Positions 62,052 through 64,000 of a stretch of DNA of 64,000 nucleotides are shown here, one piece after another. Each line of letters starts with the position of its first letter. The first letter of the stretch is position 1. The stretch comes from Psococerastis gibbosa. Its lineage: Eukaryota; Arthropoda; Insecta; Psocodea; Psocidae. Under the pieces are notes generated by a model, which saw nothing but the letters and a program-made list of their open reading frames with translations, made no database searches and was not told the origin of the DNA. Both the position numbers and the translations under genes were made by a program. The stretch lies in contig OZ020490.1 in the NCBI GenBank assembly GCA_963971405.1, positions 6,434,874 to 6,498,873 of the forward strand, given 5' to 3'.

Positions 62052-64000
62052 ATGGGTAAATTTAAAGGCCAGAAGGAATATGAAAAAAATAGACGGACGC
62101 GAGCATATCGGAAAGGGTTTAAAGGCGTAGCACCCCATAAAAAAAAGGAAATGGAACGGTTAGTACATGTTGTTATAAGAAATGTAGTACGTATCTGTAA
62201 TTGCTATTTATGTCTAGATAGATCGACTGCCAATTTAAAGAGGATAGTGATCTTTCGTTCTAAGTGAGATTTGTATGTGGGGACCTCATTTTTATTGTAA
62301 CCAGTCAGGAGCAACCATGGGCATAGGCGGCTATTGCATTTGTCAATATTCCCACATTTGTGCATCAATAATTGATGCGATTTTCCTTTGAATGAGACTA
62401 TTATGTAGATACTTAACTTATCTATTATAAATTAAGTTATAATATGGTAGAGACTTATTATTGATGCATAAATGAGGGAATATCGGCAAGTGGAATAGCC
62501 GCCATATCATTTATAAACATACATGTATCAATCTTGGGAGACTTTGTGCCTTGGTTCCCTGGTCACAAGCTTTGTTTGGGGGAAAAACCTACTTCCAGAC
62601 TGATTCTGATGAATTTAGTGTTTTAAAAATTCATTCAATTTCTTTATCCAGAGAGAAAGAAGTGATTGTTACAGAGTTACAAATTTCGAATTGTTTTCTC
62701 TGAAATAGGGCTCTATATTAGACAGGTATTGTCATCCGCCACATTATATCCATAATAAGTCTGGTGTATAAGCCAAGCATTGGGTGTTTACCTATTTATT
62801 TTTAGAAATTTATCGTTGTTTATTTATTATTATTTAAAAAAACGTGCTACCAATTAGGGAAGTGTTTAATAAAAAAATACTAAAACGTGTATTAGTTTTT
62901 TCAATATTTCTCAACCTCTTACTTTTCTTACAATACTTACCATATAGGAATTAGGATACAACATGGCGGATGACAATACCCGGGTATATAGTGCCTTACT
63001 CTGAAATTAGCATTTGCATTTGAGCAGTAAATATAGTGAAATTGAAACAAGTAGACTAAGTGTTGTTCGTCACTACATTTACGAGTCCTATTATTATATT
63101 ACGATCGGGCGTACCCCAGGCAATGCAAAGTGGAAATATCTAGCGGCTAATCCTTCCACCACCGAAAAGAGACCAACGACTTAAACAGTTCAACGACCTT
63201 TGGGTCAGCACCGACCATTGCGTCTGATTGGCAGAACACTGGGCCCAGAAACTGAGTCTCTACCTCGGAGACGAAAAAATAACTACAATATATACAATGT
63301 GTATCCCCAATTGTGATTGCATGAACAGTAGAGTATAATCAAACCATGGTGTAAGCTTATACAATATTCACTGCTGTTATATTTATGTCTAATACTTTTT
63401 TGTAGGGTTGATAATTATCTTAAAAGAGAAGGTGTTATTTTAACATCCACGCCAGACGACGTATCTGACAGCCTTAATCTTGCTGGCCCAATTGCTATGG
63501 AGGAAGAGGGCCCAGCTGATGAGACAGTCATTAGCAATCAATCCATTGGGGCCGATGAGCCCAGCCCATTTCTTATGGAGGAAGAGGACCCAGTTAATGA
63601 GACTGTTGGCAATCAGTCCATCGGGGCCGATGAGCCCAACACAATTTTGCCAACTGGTACTTTACCAGGCAACAGGATTGTTAACTTGGCTCACCTCTTC
63701 ACCCAATTAAAAAATGACGTGCACAAACCATTCATGTGCACTATTGCTGACATGGACTTCATAAGGGAGGTGCCCATAAAAAAGCACAGCATAATGACGG
63801 TGCAGTTGCTATTTCAATGCCGCATGTGCAACTCCACTAGAAAATACGCCCTTCAGCCTAACGATGAAAACATCGAAGGTAATTTGGTGAACGGCGTGAT
63901 ATCTGGTGGTGTGGGCTTTGCAGCCGCTGAACCAATTTTTGCTGCGTTGAACATCCCTTTCATGAGTGAGAGAAAATTTATGAAAGAGGGACTGAAAGTG
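62052..64000 (+). CDS. Gene with Mutator-like-transposase-type domain, 5' part, cut by window edge
   Basis: Exon 1 is 62,052-62,158 (MGKFKGQKEYEKNRRTRAYR then KGFKGVAPHKKKEME, very basic). Exon 2 is 63,406-64,000 and stays open to the edge. The intron has donor CG|GTTAGT and acceptor TTTTTTGTAG, and joining at phase 2 keeps frame (MER|VDNYLKREG). Exon 2 contains an acidic duplicated segment (MEEEGPADETV...NQSIGADEP twice). It continues MTVQLLFQCRMCNSTRKY, VNGVISGGVGFAAAEPIFAA and LNIPFMSERKFMKE. The last part matches, from memory, the Mutator-like transposase domain of arthropod proteins (PF20700-like). That domain is common in transposon-derived genes. Whether this is a host gene or a mobile element cannot be decided without the 3' part. 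Confidence 0.68.
62326..62503. mobile_element. Foldback MITE in the intron, ATA TSD
   Basis: GGCGGCTATTGCATTTGTC and GGCAAGTGGAATAGCCGCC are inverted ends, and ATA flanks both. The middle ACTATTATGTAGATACTTAA ... AGTTATAATATGGTAGAGAC is nearly the same as in 729-1003. Confidence 0.8.

Noticed and set aside
63480..63710. 76-codon plus ORF starting MLAQLLWRKR
   Set aside because: Out of frame with the spliced exon 63,406-64,000, whose frame is open throughout and matches a known domain type.

Overview
This window is nuclear DNA of an animal, most likely a protostome and plausibly an arthropod. It has GT-AG introns, an epsin gene with an insect-like N-terminus, tRNA-derived SINEs, and very dense hAT, pogo, Harbinger-like and LINE debris. 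I see no bacterial operons, rRNA genes, functional tRNA genes or CRISPR arrays. The species cannot be named from sequence alone.

Layout. Positions 1-11 kb are repeats: a hAT relic with transposase remnants, hAT MITEs with 8-bp target-site duplications (TSDs), a degenerate array of about 0.3-kb units at 4.26-6.02 kb, a tandem duplication at 7.13-8.21 kb, and a 1.8-kb non-autonomous hAT element inside another terminal-inverted-repeat (TIR) element (8.83-10.95 kb). At 11,988-14,916 lies an apparently intact pogo/Tigger-like DNA transposon with an uninterrupted 644-aa transposase. A complete 270-aa F-box gene follows (16,743-17,555, minus). At 18,905-22,732 is a hAT transposon with an exact 8-bp TSD and a two-exon transposase open across one intron (848 aa). 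Positions 22.7-37.2 kb hold repeats only: SINEs, foldback MITEs, LINE tails and a perfect 112-bp-arm palindrome at 31.6 kb.

The main host gene is epsin (liquid-facets/EPN family) on the minus strand, 57,623 down to 37,240. Its nine coding exons join in frame to a 517-aa protein with an ENTH domain, two ubiquitin-interacting motifs, DPW motifs, a clathrin box and two NPF motifs: a full endocytic adaptor. Its introns are full of nested transposons. Intron 3 contains a 227-bp tandem array that copied the end of exon 3 together with its splice donor.

From 57.7 to 61.5 kb there are LINE 3' ends and foldback elements, including a large inverted repeat built on a short tandem repeat. The last gene (62,052 to the edge, plus strand) is the 5' part of a two-exon-plus gene with a Mutator-like-transposase-type domain, cut by the window.

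The host genes show no common pathway. Functionally the window is an endocytosis gene and an F-box gene in a landscape shaped by DNA transposons and their non-autonomous derivatives. Element boundaries are best supported where a TSD was read directly.
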